Assembly: GCF_019204045.1 (NCBI RefSeq)
Contig: NZ_JAGSPC010000001.1
Span: forward strand, 1,488,001-1,552,000
Source: Erythrobacter crassostreae
Lineage (GTDB): Bacteria; Pseudomonadota; Alphaproteobacteria; Sphingomonadales; Sphingomonadaceae
Direction of reading: 5' to 3'
DNA length: 64,000 bases
Shown here: one piece after another, positions 17,227 to 26,620 of the stretch
How the letters are laid out: the number at the start of each line of letters is the position of its first letter
Position numbering within the stretch: the first letter of the stretch is position 1
Notes under the pieces: model-generated
The model's database searches: none
What the model was told of the DNA's origin: nothing
The model's input: the letters and a program-made list of their open reading frames with translations, nothing else
Translations under genes and position numbers: made by a program

Positions 17227-18405
17227 ATGACTGACTACGCACGTGGGCTCTTGCACGAGCCGCCGCTCAAACCTGAGCGTCCTCAATTTTCATCCGGCCC
17301 AACTGTAAAGTTCCCCGGATGGTCCCTCGACAAACTCAAAACAGATTCGCTTGGACGTTCGCACCGTTCGAAGCTCGCCAAAGGTCGGCTGAAATACGCC
17401 ATCGACCTGACGCGTCAGCTATTGGGTGTGCCGGACGATTACCTCGTGGGCATCATGCCTGCATCGGACACGGGCGCTCTCGAAGCGGCGATGTGGACCA
17501 TGCTTGATCCCGCTCGCCCGGCAACGGTCGCGGCTTGGGAAAGCTTTGGCAATGTCTGGATTCAGGATGCGGTGAAGCAGCTTAAGCTGCCAAATCTGCA
17601 AACACTCACGGCGGATTACGGCGAGATCCCCGACCTTTCGACCATCCCGCAGCGCAACGATGTTGTGTTCACATGGAATGGCACGACATCGGGCGCGATG
17701 ATCCCGAACACGGACTGGCTTGAGCCGGGCCGTGAGGGCATCACGATCAACGACGCGACCAGCGCTATCTTTGCCATGGAAATGGACTGGGCAAAGCTGG
17801 ATGCGACGACATTCAGCTGGCAAAAAGTGATGGGCAGCGAAGCCCAGCACGGCATGCTGATCCTTTCACCCAAGGCGGTTGAGCGGATCGAAAGCTATGA
17901 TCCGGCATGGCCGTTGCCTAAGCTGTTCCGCCTTAAAAAAGGCGACAAGATCAACAAAGGCATCTTTGAAGGCGCGACGATTAACACGCCTTCGCTGCTG
18001 GCAACCGAAGATTATATCGCTGCGCTGGAATGGGCGAAGTCGATCGGCGGACGTCAGGCCATGTTCGAACGCGCCAACGCGAACGCGAAAATCGTTAAAG
18101 ACTGGATCGAAGCAAAACCGTGGTTGCGCAACATGGCTTCTGACCCGGCGCTGCGCACCAATACCGGTGTCTGCATGATGTTCCAGGGCGACTGGTATGA
18201 CAGCCTTTCGGCCGAAGATCAGGCCGCCGTGCCAAAGAAAATCGTCGCCATGCTCGAAGAGCGGCATGTGGGTTACGACTTCAACGGCTATCGCGACGCC
18301 CCACCTTCGCTGCGCATCTGGTGCGGTGGAACTTTGGAGCAAGAGGACATTCAACGCCTCTTGCCGTGGATTGAGTGGGCTTACGAGACCGTCAAGAACG
18401 GCTGA
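17227..18405 (+). CDS. serC: Phosphoserine aminotransferase
   Basis: A 392-residue PLP enzyme making 3-phosphoserine from 3-phosphohydroxypyruvate in serine synthesis. It begins PPLKPERPQFSSGPTVKFPGW, holds GIMPASDTGALEAAMW and the PLP-lysine region TFSWQKVMGSEAQHGMLILS, all typical of the long alphaproteobacterial SerC form. The start has a strong ribosome site that sits in the leader hairpin. serA follows 100 bases later on the same strand, giving the first two steps of the pathway in one cluster. Confidence 0.95.
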   Translation: MTDYARGLLHEPPLKPERPQFSSGPTVKFPGWSLDKLKTDSLGRSHRSKLAKGRLKYAIDLTRQLLGVPDDYLVGIMPASDTGALEAAMWTMLDPARPATVAAWESFGNVWIQDAVKQLKLPNLQTLTADYGEIPDLSTIPQRNDVVFTWNGTTSGAMIPNTDWLEPGREGITINDATSAIFAMEMDWAKLDATTFSWQKVMGSEAQHGMLILSPKAVERIESYDPAWPLPKLFRLKKGDKINKGIFEGATINTPSLLATEDYIAALEWAKSIGGRQAMFERANANAKIVKDWIEAKPWLRNMASDPALRTNTGVCMMFQGDWYDSLSAEDQAAVPKKIVAMLEERHVGYDFNGYRDAPPSLRIWCGGTLEQEDIQRLLPWIEWAYETVKNG

Positions 18406-18412
18406 TCGGTGC

Positions 18413-18435
18413 GCGGCCCGGCATGTTCGGGCCGC
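18413..18435 (+). other. Strong hairpin between serC and serA
   Basis: GCGGCCCG (18413-18420) pairs fully with CGGGCCGC (18428-18435) around a 7-base loop, 8 bases after the serC stop. There is no T run behind it, so it may be an mRNA-stabilising or partial attenuation hairpin and not a full terminator. Confidence 0.5.
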
Positions 18436-18508
18436 CGCCGTCCCCCTTTATTGAGATTTACAGACCGCGACGTTTGGAATGACGCGCGGCTGGCCAAAGG
18501 AAATACCC

Positions 18509-20092
18509 ATGACCAAACCTAAAGTGCTCATCTCTGACAAGATGGACCCGAATGCCGCGCGTATCTTCGAAGAGCGCGGCTGTGATGTTGATGTGATTAC
18601 AGGCGAAAACGCCGAAGAATTGAAGGCGCGCATCGGCGAATATCACGGCCTTGCAATTCGTTCTTCGACCACTGTTACACCGGAAATCCTGGACGCTGCG
18701 ACGAACCTGAAAGTGATCGGCCGCGCTGGTATCGGGGTCGACAATGTCGATATTCCGTATGCCAGCGGCAAGGGCGTGGTTGTGATGAACACCCCGTTCG
18801 GCAACTCGATCACAACGGCTGAACACGCGATCGCGATGACGATGGCGCTGGCCCGCATGATCCCGGCCGCCAACGCGCGCACGCAGAACGGCGAATGGCC
18901 CAAGAAAGACTTTATGGGCATCGAAGTCACCGGCAAGACGCTTGGCCTGATCGGGGCTGGCAATATTGGCGGCATCGTTGCCACCCGTGCGCAGGGCCTT
19001 CGCATGAAAGTGATCGCATACGATCCTTTCTTGACCGAAGACCGTGCGGTTGAGCTGGGCATCGAGAAAGTCGATCTCGACAATCTGCTATCCCGCGCAG
19101 ATTTCGTGTCGCTCCATACACCGCTGACCGATCAGACACGCAATATTCTGAGCCGTGAGCGGCTGGAAAATGCGAAGCCCGGCATCCGTATCGTGAACTG
19201 CGCACGTGGCGGTTTGATCGACGAGGCGGCGCTGAAAGATTGCCTTGAAAGCGGTCAGGTTGCAGGCGCGGCTCTTGACGTTTTCGCCGAAGAGCCAGCC
19301 AAGGAAAACCCACTGTTCGGCGCGCCGAATTTTATCTGCACTCCGCACCTTGGTGCGTCCACAACCGAAGCGCAGGTCAATGTAGCGCTGCAGGTTGCCG
19401 AGCAGATGGCCGACTATCTCGTCAATGGTGGCGTAACAAACGCGCTCAATATGCCATCGCTGTCGGCTGAAGAAGCTCCGAAGCTGAAGCCATACATGGC
19501 CTTGGCGGAGCGCCTCGGTTCTCTGGTTGGACAGCTTGCGCATGGTAACCTGACCAAGATCAGCATCGAGCGTGAAGGCGCCGCTGCGCAGCTCAATGGT
19601 AAGCCGATTACCGGCGCGGTTCTAGCGGGCTTTATGCGGCGTTATTCCGACACGGTGAACATGGTCAACGCGCCATACCTTGCCAAGGAACGCGGCCTTG
19701 AGGTCAGCGAGATACGCCATGAACGCGACGGGGCGTTTAACACTCTGATCCGCGTTACGGTCGAAACAGAAAGCGGTCCGCGCTCGGTCGCAGGCACGCT
19801 GTTTGGCAGTGACAAGCCGCGTCTGGTAGAGATTTTTGGCATCGGTATCGAAGCCGAACTCGACGGTCACATGCTCTACATTGTCAACGATGATAAGCCG
19901 GGCTTTATCGGCCGCATCGGTTCGCTTTTGGGCGAGCGCGGTATCAATATCGGCACATTCAACCTTGGCCGCCGCGATGCGGGCGGGGAAGCGGTGCTGC
20001 TGCTGAGCCTTGATGATGCACCAACCGCTGAAACTATTGCCGAGGCTGAAAAGGTCGAAGGCGTGAAAACGGTCACCGCACTGGTTTTTTAG
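18509..20092 (+). CDS. serA: D-3-phosphoglycerate dehydrogenase
   Basis: A 527-residue NAD-dependent dehydrogenase, the first enzyme of serine synthesis. Marks are KVLISDKMDP, the substrate-binding AIRSSTTVT, the Rossmann motif TLGLIGAGNIGGIVA, the catalytic Arg/Glu/His segments (NCARGGLIDE, HTPLT, TPHLGAST), an ASB-type middle domain and a C-terminal ACT domain (GFIGRIGSLLGERGINIG) for regulation, as in long-form SerA. The ATG at 18509 follows AAAGGAAATACCC; the upstream ATG-like start at 18479 has no family match. Confidence 0.96.
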   Translation: MTKPKVLISDKMDPNAARIFEERGCDVDVITGENAEELKARIGEYHGLAIRSSTTVTPEILDAATNLKVIGRAGIGVDNVDIPYASGKGVVVMNTPFGNSITTAEHAIAMTMALARMIPAANARTQNGEWPKKDFMGIEVTGKTLGLIGAGNIGGIVATRAQGLRMKVIAYDPFLTEDRAVELGIEKVDLDNLLSRADFVSLHTPLTDQTRNILSRERLENAKPGIRIVNCARGGLIDEAALKDCLESGQVAGAALDVFAEEPAKENPLFGAPNFICTPHLGASTTEAQVNVALQVAEQMADYLVNGGVTNALNMPSLSAEEAPKLKPYMALAERLGSLVGQLAHGNLTKISIEREGAAAQLNGKPITGAVLAGFMRRYSDTVNMVNAPYLAKERGLEVSEIRHERDGAFNTLIRVTVETESGPRSVAGTLFGSDKPRLVEIFGIGIEAELDGHMLYIVNDDKPGFIGRIGSLLGERGINIGTFNLGRRDAGGEAVLLLSLDDAPTAETIAEAEKVEGVKTVTALVF

Positions 20093-20175
20093 GATGAGGT
20101 AATTTGCGATGATCGCGGCCTTGGGCTCGACTGGGCTTGACCTGGGGCCACGATCCTCTCAGGCGCATTTTCGAA

Positions 20176-21282
20176 ATGACTGATAACACCGATCTTCTTC
20201 CCGAAGGACTCGAAGACCGTCTGCCAGCATCGGCGGATCGGATCACTCGGACAATGCGTGCCTGCCTCGATGTGCTGGATAGCCATGGGTATGACCGCGT
20301 GCGCCCGCCGCTGCTCGAATTTGAAAGTTCACTGAACCGCCGCATGCAGGGCATTTCGACGCGCTCGATGTTTCGCTTTGTCGATCCGTCGAGCCTTCGC
20401 ACGCTTGCGCTGCGCAGCGATATTACCCCCCAGATTGGCCGTATTGCGGCGACGAGCATGGCGGAAGCTGCGCGGCCTTTGCGCCTCGCCTATTGCGGCG
20501 ACACCGCCGTGATCCGTGCAAGCCAGCTCGATCCGGCGCGGGAGCGTTTGCAATTGGGCGCCGAGCTGATTGGTGCAGATACAGCCGCTGCGGCGGGTGA
20601 AATGGTCGCATTGGCGATAAGCGCGCTTAAGGCGGCAGGCCTGACCGGTATCTCGGTCGATTTCACGATGCCTGATCTGGTAGACACGCTTGCGGCGCAA
20701 GACTTGTCTATGCAGCCTGATACGGTCGAGGCGATCCGACGCGAGTTGGATACGAAGGATGCTGGCGGATTGAAAGCAGCAGGCGGCGAAGCCTATCTGC
20801 CGTTGATCCATGCAACCGGCCCGTTTGCTGATGCAATGGCCACGCTGCGCGATTTGGATGCAGGCGGCGCGCTTGGTACGCGGCTTGACGGGCTTGAGGC
20901 AATCGCAGCGCAGGTCGGCGATGCCGCGCGCATCACGCTTGATCCGACCGAACGCCACGGCTTTGAATACCAAAGCTGGTTCGGCTTTACTCTTTATGCC
21001 GCCAATGTTCGCGGAGCAGCCGGACGAGGCGGGACATATCGGATCGGCGGAAGCGATGAGGCCGCAACCGGCTTCACGCTCTATGTCGATGCGCTGGCCG
21101 ATGCCGCGCCGCAAGGTGAAGCCGCGCAAACAGTGTACCTGCCAACCGGTTTCAGCGCGAGCAAAGCCAAGCGCCTTCGCGCCGATGGTTGGCGCACGGT
21201 CGCACAGCTATCGGCCAGCGAAGATCCCAAGGCGATGGGCTGCACGCATATCCTTGAGAATGGCGAGCCTAAGGCGCTCTAA
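20176..21282 (+). CDS. hisZ: ATP phosphoribosyltransferase regulatory subunit HisZ
   Basis: A 368-residue class II aminoacyl-tRNA-synthetase-like protein starting with LLPEGLEDRLPASADRI and holding RRMQGISTRSMFRFVD and TLALRSDITPQIGRIA, which correspond to motif regions of HisRS. It lacks a tRNA-binding domain and is the HisZ paralogue that, with short HisG, catalyses and regulates the first step of histidine synthesis. The ATG at 20176 is preferred over 20137 because the family N-terminus starts there. hisG is not in the window. It ends 4 bases into the convergent esterase gene. Confidence 0.87.
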   Translation: MTDNTDLLPEGLEDRLPASADRITRTMRACLDVLDSHGYDRVRPPLLEFESSLNRRMQGISTRSMFRFVDPSSLRTLALRSDITPQIGRIAATSMAEAARPLRLAYCGDTAVIRASQLDPARERLQLGAELIGADTAAAAGEMVALAISALKAAGLTGISVDFTMPDLVDTLAAQDLSMQPDTVEAIRRELDTKDAGGLKAAGGEAYLPLIHATGPFADAMATLRDLDAGGALGTRLDGLEAIAAQVGDAARITLDPTERHGFEYQSWFGFTLYAANVRGAAGRGGTYRIGGSDEAATGFTLYVDALADAAPQGEAAQTVYLPTGFSASKAKRLRADGWRTVAQLSASEDPKAMGCTHILENGEPKAL

Positions 21283-22313
21283 TTGAAAACGCGGCCAAGG
21301 AATGCGTCGATAGCCTGCGTTTGTTCGGCTCCTGCCGGGATGCCGATTTCCCGGTTCATCCGGCCATGATCGGTGTTCGAAATTGGAACGGCCTGCGCAG
21401 CCGAGCCAGCTTCCGTCAGACTGCCGACGAGCAGTTCTGACTGTTCTTTCGATTTAGCCCGTTCGGCGACATAAAACGCCAGCCAATTCGGGGCATCTGC
21501 TCCGCCGACGTGGGTAACTGGCGACAAAGCGCGGTGCCGGTCTGCGTCCTCGCCAAACACGTTTTTGTATAGGGTTTCTGAGCGCGCACCGGCATTGGCC
21601 ATACTGCTGCTGATTTCATACCCAGCCCCGTCGAGCAGGATAACACCGCGAATGGCATCAAACGCTTCGCCGGCATATTGCGGATCTGTGCTGACTAAAG
21701 CGGCGAGATGCGCTCCTGCGCTATGCCCCATCACGACGATACGATCCGGATCGAACCCAATCGCTGATGCTTGGCCGCGCAGCGCCTGAATTGCTGTGCC
21801 TATATCTGCTGCCTGCTGTTCAACAGGCGCGTCTGGCATCAATCGGTATCCAGCCGATGCAAAAAAGTAGTTCGCATTTGTGAAATGAGCGGGTTTCGAT
21901 TGCACCAGTTTATGATTGCCGACTGACCAGCCTCCGCCATGAATGTGGAGCACAAGCGGCAATTCATCCACCGCGCCCTCCGGCTCAAAAACGTCGATCT
22001 GCTGACGCTGATCATTGCCATAGATGATGGTGCGGTCTGGCCTGATCATCGTCTGTGAGGCGGCCCTATTGCCCCGATCTCGTGCACCTCTGCGTTGCTG
22101 CATCCGGTCGCGCAGCTCGCCCGAGCATTTGCTGGAGAGCTGATCCGCTTTTTCTTGCAAGCAGCTGCGTATTTGCGAACGGTCACGTCCGCATAGCTCC
22201 CTGACTTCCTGCATACATTCGCGGGATGGTCGCTCGCGTTGCTGGGCCAGAATTGGTGTCGCGATCACCGCAGTGGTGGCGAGGATAATGAGATTTTTAT
22301 GCACGCGTTTCAT
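21279..22313 (-). CDS. Secreted alpha/beta-hydrolase (esterase/lipase type)
   Basis: A 344-residue protein with a signal peptide (LIILATTAVIATPILAQ), a Cys- and Arg-rich N-terminal part of about 60 residues (CMQEVRELCGRDRSQIRSCLQ), then an alpha/beta-hydrolase domain. The oxyanion motif HGGGW, the nucleophile elbow GHSAGAH and a late DHGRM histidine are visible, as in HSL-type or kynurenine-formamidase-like esterases. The Cys-rich front part recalls small secreted cysteine-rich-repeat modules. Substrate unknown. Confidence 0.82.
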   Translation of the reverse strand: MKRVHKNLIILATTAVIATPILAQQRERPSRECMQEVRELCGRDRSQIRSCLQEKADQLSSKCSGELRDRMQQRRGARDRGNRAASQTMIRPDRTIIYGNDQRQQIDVFEPEGAVDELPLVLHIHGGGWSVGNHKLVQSKPAHFTNANYFFASAGYRLMPDAPVEQQAADIGTAIQALRGQASAIGFDPDRIVVMGHSAGAHLAALVSTDPQYAGEAFDAIRGVILLDGAGYEISSSMANAGARSETLYKNVFGEDADRHRALSPVTHVGGADAPNWLAFYVAERAKSKEQSELLVGSLTEAGSAAQAVPISNTDHGRMNREIGIPAGAEQTQAIDAFLGRVFN

Positions 22314-22574
22314 GCGCGTTCTCCTTTGTCAGCCCCCATTGAAGTGCTGTCTTGCGCAACGCGTCCGTCCTGCCAAGAATATCTGCGTCGCAAATTGTAT
22401 TGGCCGCCGTGCAAGTCCGGCAGGTATGCGGTAATCGGCATTGCTTGACAGCAGGGCTCCCGCCGCTCTAGTCCGCACCGGCATTTCGGGCCGTTCGCCC
22501 GTCCATTTCATCCCCTACGTCGAGTCCTGTCGAAGGACGTTTGAGGATCCCCGGGCAGGGGTGAAGGAATACCC

Positions 22575-23864
22575 ATGGCTAACGTAACTGTAATCGGCGC
22601 TCAGTGGGGCGATGAAGGCAAAGGCAAGATTGTCGACTGGCTCGCCAGCCGCGCTGATGCTGTTGTCCGCTTTCAAGGCGGGCATAATGCCGGTCACACT
22701 TTGGTGATTGATGGCAATGTCTTCAAATTGAGCTTGCTGCCCTCGGGTATCGTGTCCGGCACGATGAGCATGATCGGCAATGGTGTCGTACTCGATCCTT
22801 GGGCGCTGCGCGACGAGGTTACGAAGCTCGAAGGGCAAGGCGTACGCATTGACGACGATAATCTTGCTGTGGCGGATAACTGTCCGCTGATCCTGCCACT
22901 GCATCGCGATCTGGACGGCCTGCGCGAAACAGCGGCGGGCACGGGCAAAATCGGCACGACGGGCCGGGGCATTGGCCCAGCCTATGAAGATAAAGTTGGT
23001 CGCCGCGCGATCCGTGTTTGCGATCTGGCCCATCTGGATGATCTGGATTCGCAGCTTGATCGCCTATGCGCGCATCATGACGCGCTGCGAGCAGGATTCG
23101 ATCAGCCTCCAGTAGACCGCGAGGCGCTGCTCGCTGAACTGCGCGAGATCGCACCGTTTGTAATGCGGTTTGCCCAACCAGTTTGGAAACGGCTCAAGAA
23201 AGTGCGCAAAGCTGGGGCGAAAATCCTGTTCGAAGGCGCGCAGGGCGTGCTGCTGGATGTCGATCACGGAACTTATCCCTTCGTCACCAGCTCAAATACT
23301 GTCAGCGGCACAGCGGCAGCTGGAAGCGGCCTTGGCCCCAATGCAGCCGGCTTCGTTCTGGGCATCGTAAAGGCCTACACCACCCGCGTCGGCTCCGGCC
23401 CATTCCCGACGGAGCTGAATGACGAAATCGGACAAGGCATCGGTGAGCGCGGGCATGAATTCGGCACCGTCACCGGCCGTCAACGCCGCGTTGGCTGGTT
23501 CGATGCCGTCATCGTGCGCCAAACGTGTTCGATCAGCGGCGTGACCGGCATTGCTTTCACCAAGATCGATGTTCTCGATGGCCTCAAGACGGTCAAAATA
23601 TGCACCGGCTACCGGCTAAACGGTAATGTTCTTGATTACCTGCCCAGCCATGCCGGTGATCAGGCCGCGGTCGAGCCGATTTATGAAGAGATGGAAGGTT
23701 GGAGCGAAAGCACCGTCGGCGCGCGCAGCTATGCCGACCTGCCGGCCAATGCGATCAAGTATATACAGCGCGTACAGGAATTGATCGAATGCCCCGTTTC
23801 GCTCGTATCGACCAGCCCGGAACGTGACGATACGATCCTGATGCGTGATCCTTTCGAGGACTAA
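22575..23864 (+). CDS. purA: Adenylosuccinate synthetase
   Basis: A 429-residue GTP-dependent ligase joining IMP and aspartate in AMP synthesis. Visible are [17 protein letters not shown] (GDEGKGK at 12-18), GGHNAGHT, the IMP site [17 protein letters not shown] and [12 protein letters not shown]. Full length. The start has GGAATACCC before it. It stands alone between the esterase and the L,D-transpeptidase. Confidence 0.97.
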   Translation: MANVTVIGAQWGDEGKGKIVDWLASRADAVVRFQGGHNAGHTLVIDGNVFKLSLLPSGIVSGTMSMIGNGVVLDPWALRDEVTKLEGQGVRIDDDNLAVADNCPLILPLHRDLDGLRETAAGTGKIGTTGRGIGPAYEDKVGRRAIRVCDLAHLDDLDSQLDRLCAHHDALRAGFDQPPVDREALLAELREIAPFVMRFAQPVWKRLKKVRKAGAKILFEGAQGVLLDVDHGTYPFVTSSNTVSGTAAAGSGLGPNAAGFVLGIVKAYTTRVGSGPFPTELNDEIGQGIGERGHEFGTVTGRQRRVGWFDAVIVRQTCSISGVTGIAFTKIDVLDGLKTVKICTGYRLNGNVLDYLPSHAGDQAAVEPIYEEMEGWSESTVGARSYADLPANAIKYIQRVQELIECPVSLVSTSPERDDTILMRDPFED

Positions 23865-23958
23865 GAGCCTGCGAAAACGCAGTTAGCGAGTCCTTGACTG
23901 GGACATAGGCCAAGAGGCGCAATTGTGCCTCGCAGTGTTGCGCGCTAGTTCTTTGGCT

Positions 23959-24525
23959 ATGGAACGCGCAGCTACCCTCTTGCTCCTGGTTACCCTTGCT
24001 GGATGTTCTTCATCGGCGACTGAAGCGGTGCTTGCGCCTGTTTCAGAGCCGCGTGTCGCTGCGCGTTCCATTCCCGATTACCAACCAAGCCGCCCGGCGC
24101 CCCGAGTGCTGGCCGATTACCTTATTGTCGACAAGTCAGAACGGCTGTTGATCGCGTATAGCAATGGCCAGCCGATCCGTGCCTATCGCGGCATCCAGTT
24201 TGGCGATGCGCCAATGGGTCACAAAAGGTTTGAAGGGGATGAGAGGACGCCCGAGGGCATTTACACTATCGATACCCGCAACCCGCGCAGCAGCTTTCAC
24301 CTAAGCCTGCGCATCTCCTATCCCAACCGCCGCGACCAGGCCTTTGCCGCGCAATATGGCCGTTCCGCGGGCGGAGATATCTTCATTCACGGTCAGCCCA
24401 CCGGCTATCGCGGCCCGCCTTTGCAAGGCGACTGGACCGATGGCTGTATCGCGCTGACCAATGAAGAGATCGAAGAGCTTTGGAGCCTCGTTCCCGATGG
24501 CACCCCGATCGAAATACGCCGCTGA
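23959..24525 (+). CDS. L,D-transpeptidase (YkuD) lipoprotein
   Basis: A protein of about 188 residues. The N-terminus MERAATLLLLVTLAGCSS has a lipobox (LAGC), placing it on a membrane. The YkuD domain follows: LIVDKSERLLIAY, then IFIHGQP and DGCIALTNEEIEEL with the catalytic His and Cys (HGx..GCxxL). These enzymes make 3-3 crosslinks in peptidoglycan or attach proteins to it. The TTG at 23923 is an alternative start but would put residues ahead of the lipoprotein signal. Confidence 0.83.
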   Translation: MERAATLLLLVTLAGCSSSATEAVLAPVSEPRVAARSIPDYQPSRPAPRVLADYLIVDKSERLLIAYSNGQPIRAYRGIQFGDAPMGHKRFEGDERTPEGIYTIDTRNPRSSFHLSLRISYPNRRDQAFAAQYGRSAGGDIFIHGQPTGYRGPPLQGDWTDGCIALTNEEIEELWSLVPDGTPIEIRR

Positions 24526-24530
24526 TCGGA

Positions 24531-24914
24531 TCAGTCTTTCTGCTCGCTGAGCAAGGCGACCTGAACCTGCAACCTTTTTACTTCGCTAAGGAGTGTCAGC
24601 ATGTTCATGCGAGCGAACATCCACTCTTTCAGAAACCCTTGCATGATGAGCAGGCCGATTGTCATCAGACCCCAGCCCAGCATCGCTTCTGATCCATCAG
24701 CCGTGACAGCGCGGTAGAAGCAGTAGGCGAGGCCGATTCCTATCACGATGGCGATACCAAATGCGAATTTGGCCCATCCGCCCAGCGGCCCGTGCCAGCT
24801 ATCACCGATCTGCTGGAACATGCCGCGATCTGTATCGAGGCTGGCGAGAAATTCGTGATCATCGCTGCCCAATGCATCCGCGATATTGGTGTCGGTATTC
24901 TTGATATTGCTCAT
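24531..24914 (-). CDS. Small membrane protein coupled to the ECF sigma gene (DUF6768-like)
   Basis: A 127-residue protein with an acidic N-terminus and two membrane helices (KFAFGIAIVIGIGLAYCFY and AMLGWGLMTIGLLIMQGFLKEW), then a coiled-coil-like tail (LLSEVKRLQVQVALL). The ATG at 24914 overlaps the sigma-factor stop by 4 bases (ATGA), so the two are made together. It recalls DUF6768 proteins. By position it could act as an anti-sigma factor, though no zinc motif is present. Confidence 0.68.
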   Translation of the reverse strand: MSNIKNTDTNIADALGSDDHEFLASLDTDRGMFQQIGDSWHGPLGGWAKFAFGIAIVIGIGLAYCFYRAVTADGSEAMLGWGLMTIGLLIMQGFLKEWMFARMNMLTLLSEVKRLQVQVALLSEQKD

Positions 24915-25501
24915 GGCAATTCTCCTTCGAAGCAATCTGGATTGAGCGCCGCTTTCAGTTTGCGGCGAGCGTGGAACAGGCGACTTTTCGCAGTGCCTGT
25001 TGGAATGGATTGCACCTCAGCGATTTCGGCCAGAGTGAGGCCTTCTACGAAGTGCAAATGCGCAGCGAGGCGTTGATCTGGCGGTAGCGCGGCAAAGGCC
25101 TGTTGGATGGCAATCCGTCCGTCTTGTGAGGCCGTCTGTGCGGTTTCTTGCGATAGCTCTTCGACATGATCCCTATCGCGAATTGAGCTGCGCACATGGC
25201 TGGCACCGCGTCGGTGCAGGATCGCAAAAGCATAGGAGCGAAACCGCGCCGGATTGCGCAAACCGGCAATGCCTTTCCAAATGCCGATCCAGCAATCCTG
25301 AGCTAGATCGCGTGCCAAATCGGCATCACCGGTGTAGCGATAGGCCGCGCGGATAAGCCGGGTATCCCACCGCATATGCAGCCTGTCCAAGGCGCGGCGA
25401 TCACCCTGCTGAACCATGACGACAAGCAATTCGTCGAACAGAACGCCAGAACTTGGCGGCGCCGGACGAGACAGGGAAGGGCGAGATGTTTTGGTCATCA
25501 C
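24911..25501 (-). CDS. ECF-type RNA polymerase sigma factor
   Basis: A 196-residue sigma-70-family protein with region 2 (LIRAAYRYTGDADLARDLAQDCWIGIWKGIAGLRN; boundaries about residues 50-90) and region 4 (ALPPDQRLAAHLHFVEGLTLAEIAEVQSIPTGTAKSRLFHARRKL, matched in pieces), the usual two-domain ECF plan. It is coupled to the small membrane protein behind it. Its regulon cannot be read here; no clear autoregulatory GGAAC-type promoter was seen in the 125-base gap to the divergent gene. Confidence 0.87.
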   Translation of the reverse strand: MMTKTSRPSLSRPAPPSSGVLFDELLVVMVQQGDRRALDRLHMRWDTRLIRAAYRYTGDADLARDLAQDCWIGIWKGIAGLRNPARFRSYAFAILHRRGASHVRSSIRDRDHVEELSQETAQTASQDGRIAIQQAFAALPPDQRLAAHLHFVEGLTLAEIAEVQSIPTGTAKSRLFHARRKLKAALNPDCFEGELP

Positions 25502-25626
25502 TTGGGTAGTCCACGACTAGGCCGAAATGGTTCAATTGTGCCCGTTCAAAACTCGAAAAATCGCCGATTATCTTGACCTGATCCTGATTTGTTCTACTCT
25601 CGTTCTTCATTTCGGGAGTCGATTCG

Positions 25627-26607
25627 ATGGTCCAGGCTGAATACACCACTCAAGATTTTTCATATGATGGCGCGCACGACGCGGCTGGTCTTCCAGCGAG
25701 AGTGGCAATTTTCGCGGATCGTGGGACAACCCGTTCCCAGATTGCTCAAGACCTGACCGGTGCGGGATTCCGATGCACGCAGGGCGGGGCGCTTGCTGAC
25801 CTCCTGGAGGGGCCTCTGACGCTGCTTGGTGATGTGGTGATGGTAGATTGTCCCGTTATTGACGCAGCTGGCATGGCAGCACTTAGCAGGCTCGATATGC
25901 GGGTATCGCGTTCAGGTGCGCAGCTGATTGTTGCAACCTCTTTGAATGCGCTGGACGATGTGTTCGCGGCCCTTGATCAGTCTCACCCGCAGATCTTGGT
26001 TGAGCCTAGCCGCGCAGAACGTGTGGTCGCAGTGGGCAGGGTGCTTGCTGATGTGTCGAATGAACGTGTGCGTGAAATGACCGAAGAGGACAGGATCGCT
26101 CTTCTGCGTCTCTCACAGCAAGTGGACGCGATCGCGCAGCAACTCGATCAGATTTCATTCGCCGATGACAGCGCGCCAGAGCGGCTTTCCGATTTTAGTC
26201 ATAGTTTTCGCGGGAAAGGTGAAACGGTGTCGACTGGTCACGGGATGGCGCGGTACCCACTGCCTGACCCTTCCATCGTGCGCCAGATTATCGCCAGTCG
26301 TCAGGCGCGCTCCCGCTTTTTCGATGAGGAACTGTTTGCCGATCCGGCGTGGGATATGCTGCTCGATCTGACGGCTGCACATGCAGAGCATCAGCGTGTT
26401 AGCGTCACATCGCTGTGTATCGCTGCTGCGGTTCCTGCGACCACGGCATTGCGCTGGATTAAGCAATTGGTCGAAACGGGCGTGTTTGAACGGGTCGCAG
26501 ATCCGGCTGACAAACGCCGTGCCTTTATCGCTCTAAGTGACCAATCGCTTGAGGGGATGGCTCGCTATTTTGCCGAGGTTGATGTGCCTTTGGCTCACGC
26601 TGCGTGA
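25627..26607 (+). CDS. MarR-like regulator with an N-terminal receiver-like domain
   Basis: A 326-residue protein. Residues ~20-130 resemble a response-regulator fold (ARVAIFADRGTTRSQIAQDLTGAGF, then VVMVDCPVIDAAGMAAL) but without the acidic cluster needed for phosphorylation. The C-terminal ~100 residues form a MarR-like winged helix (VTSLCIAAAVPATTALRWIKQLVETGVFERVADPADKRRAFIALSD, read in pieces). A linker of about 60 residues joins them. It is divergent from the ECF sigma gene; targets unknown. Confidence 0.72.
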   Translation: MVQAEYTTQDFSYDGAHDAAGLPARVAIFADRGTTRSQIAQDLTGAGFRCTQGGALADLLEGPLTLLGDVVMVDCPVIDAAGMAALSRLDMRVSRSGAQLIVATSLNALDDVFAALDQSHPQILVEPSRAERVVAVGRVLADVSNERVREMTEEDRIALLRLSQQVDAIAQQLDQISFADDSAPERLSDFSHSFRGKGETVSTGHGMARYPLPDPSIVRQIIASRQARSRFFDEELFADPAWDMLLDLTAAHAEHQRVSVTSLCIAAAVPATTALRWIKQLVETGVFERVADPADKRRAFIALSDQSLEGMARYFAEVDVPLAHAA

Positions 26608-26620
26608 CCCACATTTCTGG

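Noticed and set aside
25526-25551. GTTC...GTTC direct repeat as an alphaproteobacterial LexA box
   Set aside because: The spacing is 10 bases, while the known box needs 7.
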